Below are positions 63,966 to 64,000 of a stretch of DNA of 64,000 nucleotides, piece by piece (the stretch's first letter is position 1; each line of letters starts with the position of its first letter). Origin of the DNA: Chondrus crispus. Taxonomy: Eukaryota; Rhodophyta; Florideophyceae; Gigartinales; Gigartinaceae. The position numbers were made by a program, and so were the translations under genes. The DNA lies in the NCBI RefSeq assembly GCF_000350225.1, contig NW_005179115.1:36061-100060 (forward strand), in the 5' to 3' direction. The notes below the pieces were generated by a model. The model saw nothing but the letters and a program-made list of their open reading frames with translations. It searched no databases and was not told the origin of the DNA.

Positions 63966-64000
63966 CTTTCCAGCACACTGGCGGCCGCTCGAGCATGCCG
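63966..64000 (+). other. Cloning adapter and plasmid polylinker (not genomic)
   Basis: 63966-63977 CTTTCCAGCACA is the BstXI cloning adapter sequence as I recall it. It is followed by CTGGCGGCCGCTCGAGCATG, with NotI and XhoI sites and the start of an SphI-type site as in pcDNA-type polylinkers. It should be trimmed. Confidence 0.92.

Overview
This is nuclear DNA of a eukaryote. It has an intron bounded by GT and AG, TATA-like boxes, many signal peptides, a eukaryotic tRNA-Ser, BTB, SPRY and bZIP proteins, and abundant decayed transposons. My inference is a red alga of the Chondrus type. Genes are short, mostly intronless and scattered among repeats. A tRNA gene carries a small insertion in an odd place, a pattern known from red algal nuclear tRNA genes. 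The purine enzyme has a transit-peptide-like leader. No species can be proved from the window alone. The window holds a 71-base run of N (45383-45453) and ends in cloning adapter and plasmid polylinker, so it is the end of a clone-based assembly contig.

Layout. 1-2.8 kb: decayed minus-strand transposase. 4.1-5.6 kb: unrecognised minus-strand reading frames. 6-12 kb: degraded repeats, one pogo-like copy, a broken coiled-coil gene, a damaged bZIP gene and a MULE-type transposase tail. 12.4-16.9 kb: internally deleted Ty3/gypsy retrotransposon (gag zinc knuckle, protease, integrase tail, chromodomain). 17 kb: J-domain protein. 18-20.7 kb: no genes seen. 20.7-24.7 kb: divergent pair of secreted cysteine-rich paralogues. 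25.5-31.3 kb: the densest stretch of intact genes (L-type lectin, PurE-PurC fusion, BTB-SPRY protein). 31.5-33.6 kb: small hypothetical protein, tRNA-Ser and a pogo-like element. 34.2-35.7 kb: membrane protein with a frameshift. 36-41.1 kb: Harbinger remnant, small secreted protein, Sel1-like fragment, MITE, long palindrome and a pogo/Tigger element. 42.6-43.6 kb: bZIP factor. 44.2-45.2 kb: DNA transposon with an unknown ORF. 45.4-46.9 kb: hemerythrin-like protein. 47.9-49.2 kb: two-exon secreted protein resembling a lytic polysaccharide monooxygenase. 54.6-60.1 kb: tandem pair of glycosylated membrane proteins. 63.3-64 kb: 3' part of a gene cut off by the contig end.

The intact host genes fall into three groups: secreted or surface proteins (lectin, LPMO-like, cysteine-rich pair, membrane pair), intracellular regulators (two bZIP, BTB-SPRY, J-protein) and purine synthesis. 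No operon-like co-operation is evident. The most notable signals are the tRNA insertion, the intron that places a histidine at the mature N terminus of the LPMO-like protein, the unusual PurE-PurC domain order, the tandem pair with signs of gene conversion, and about a dozen perfect or near-perfect palindromes of unrelated sequence.
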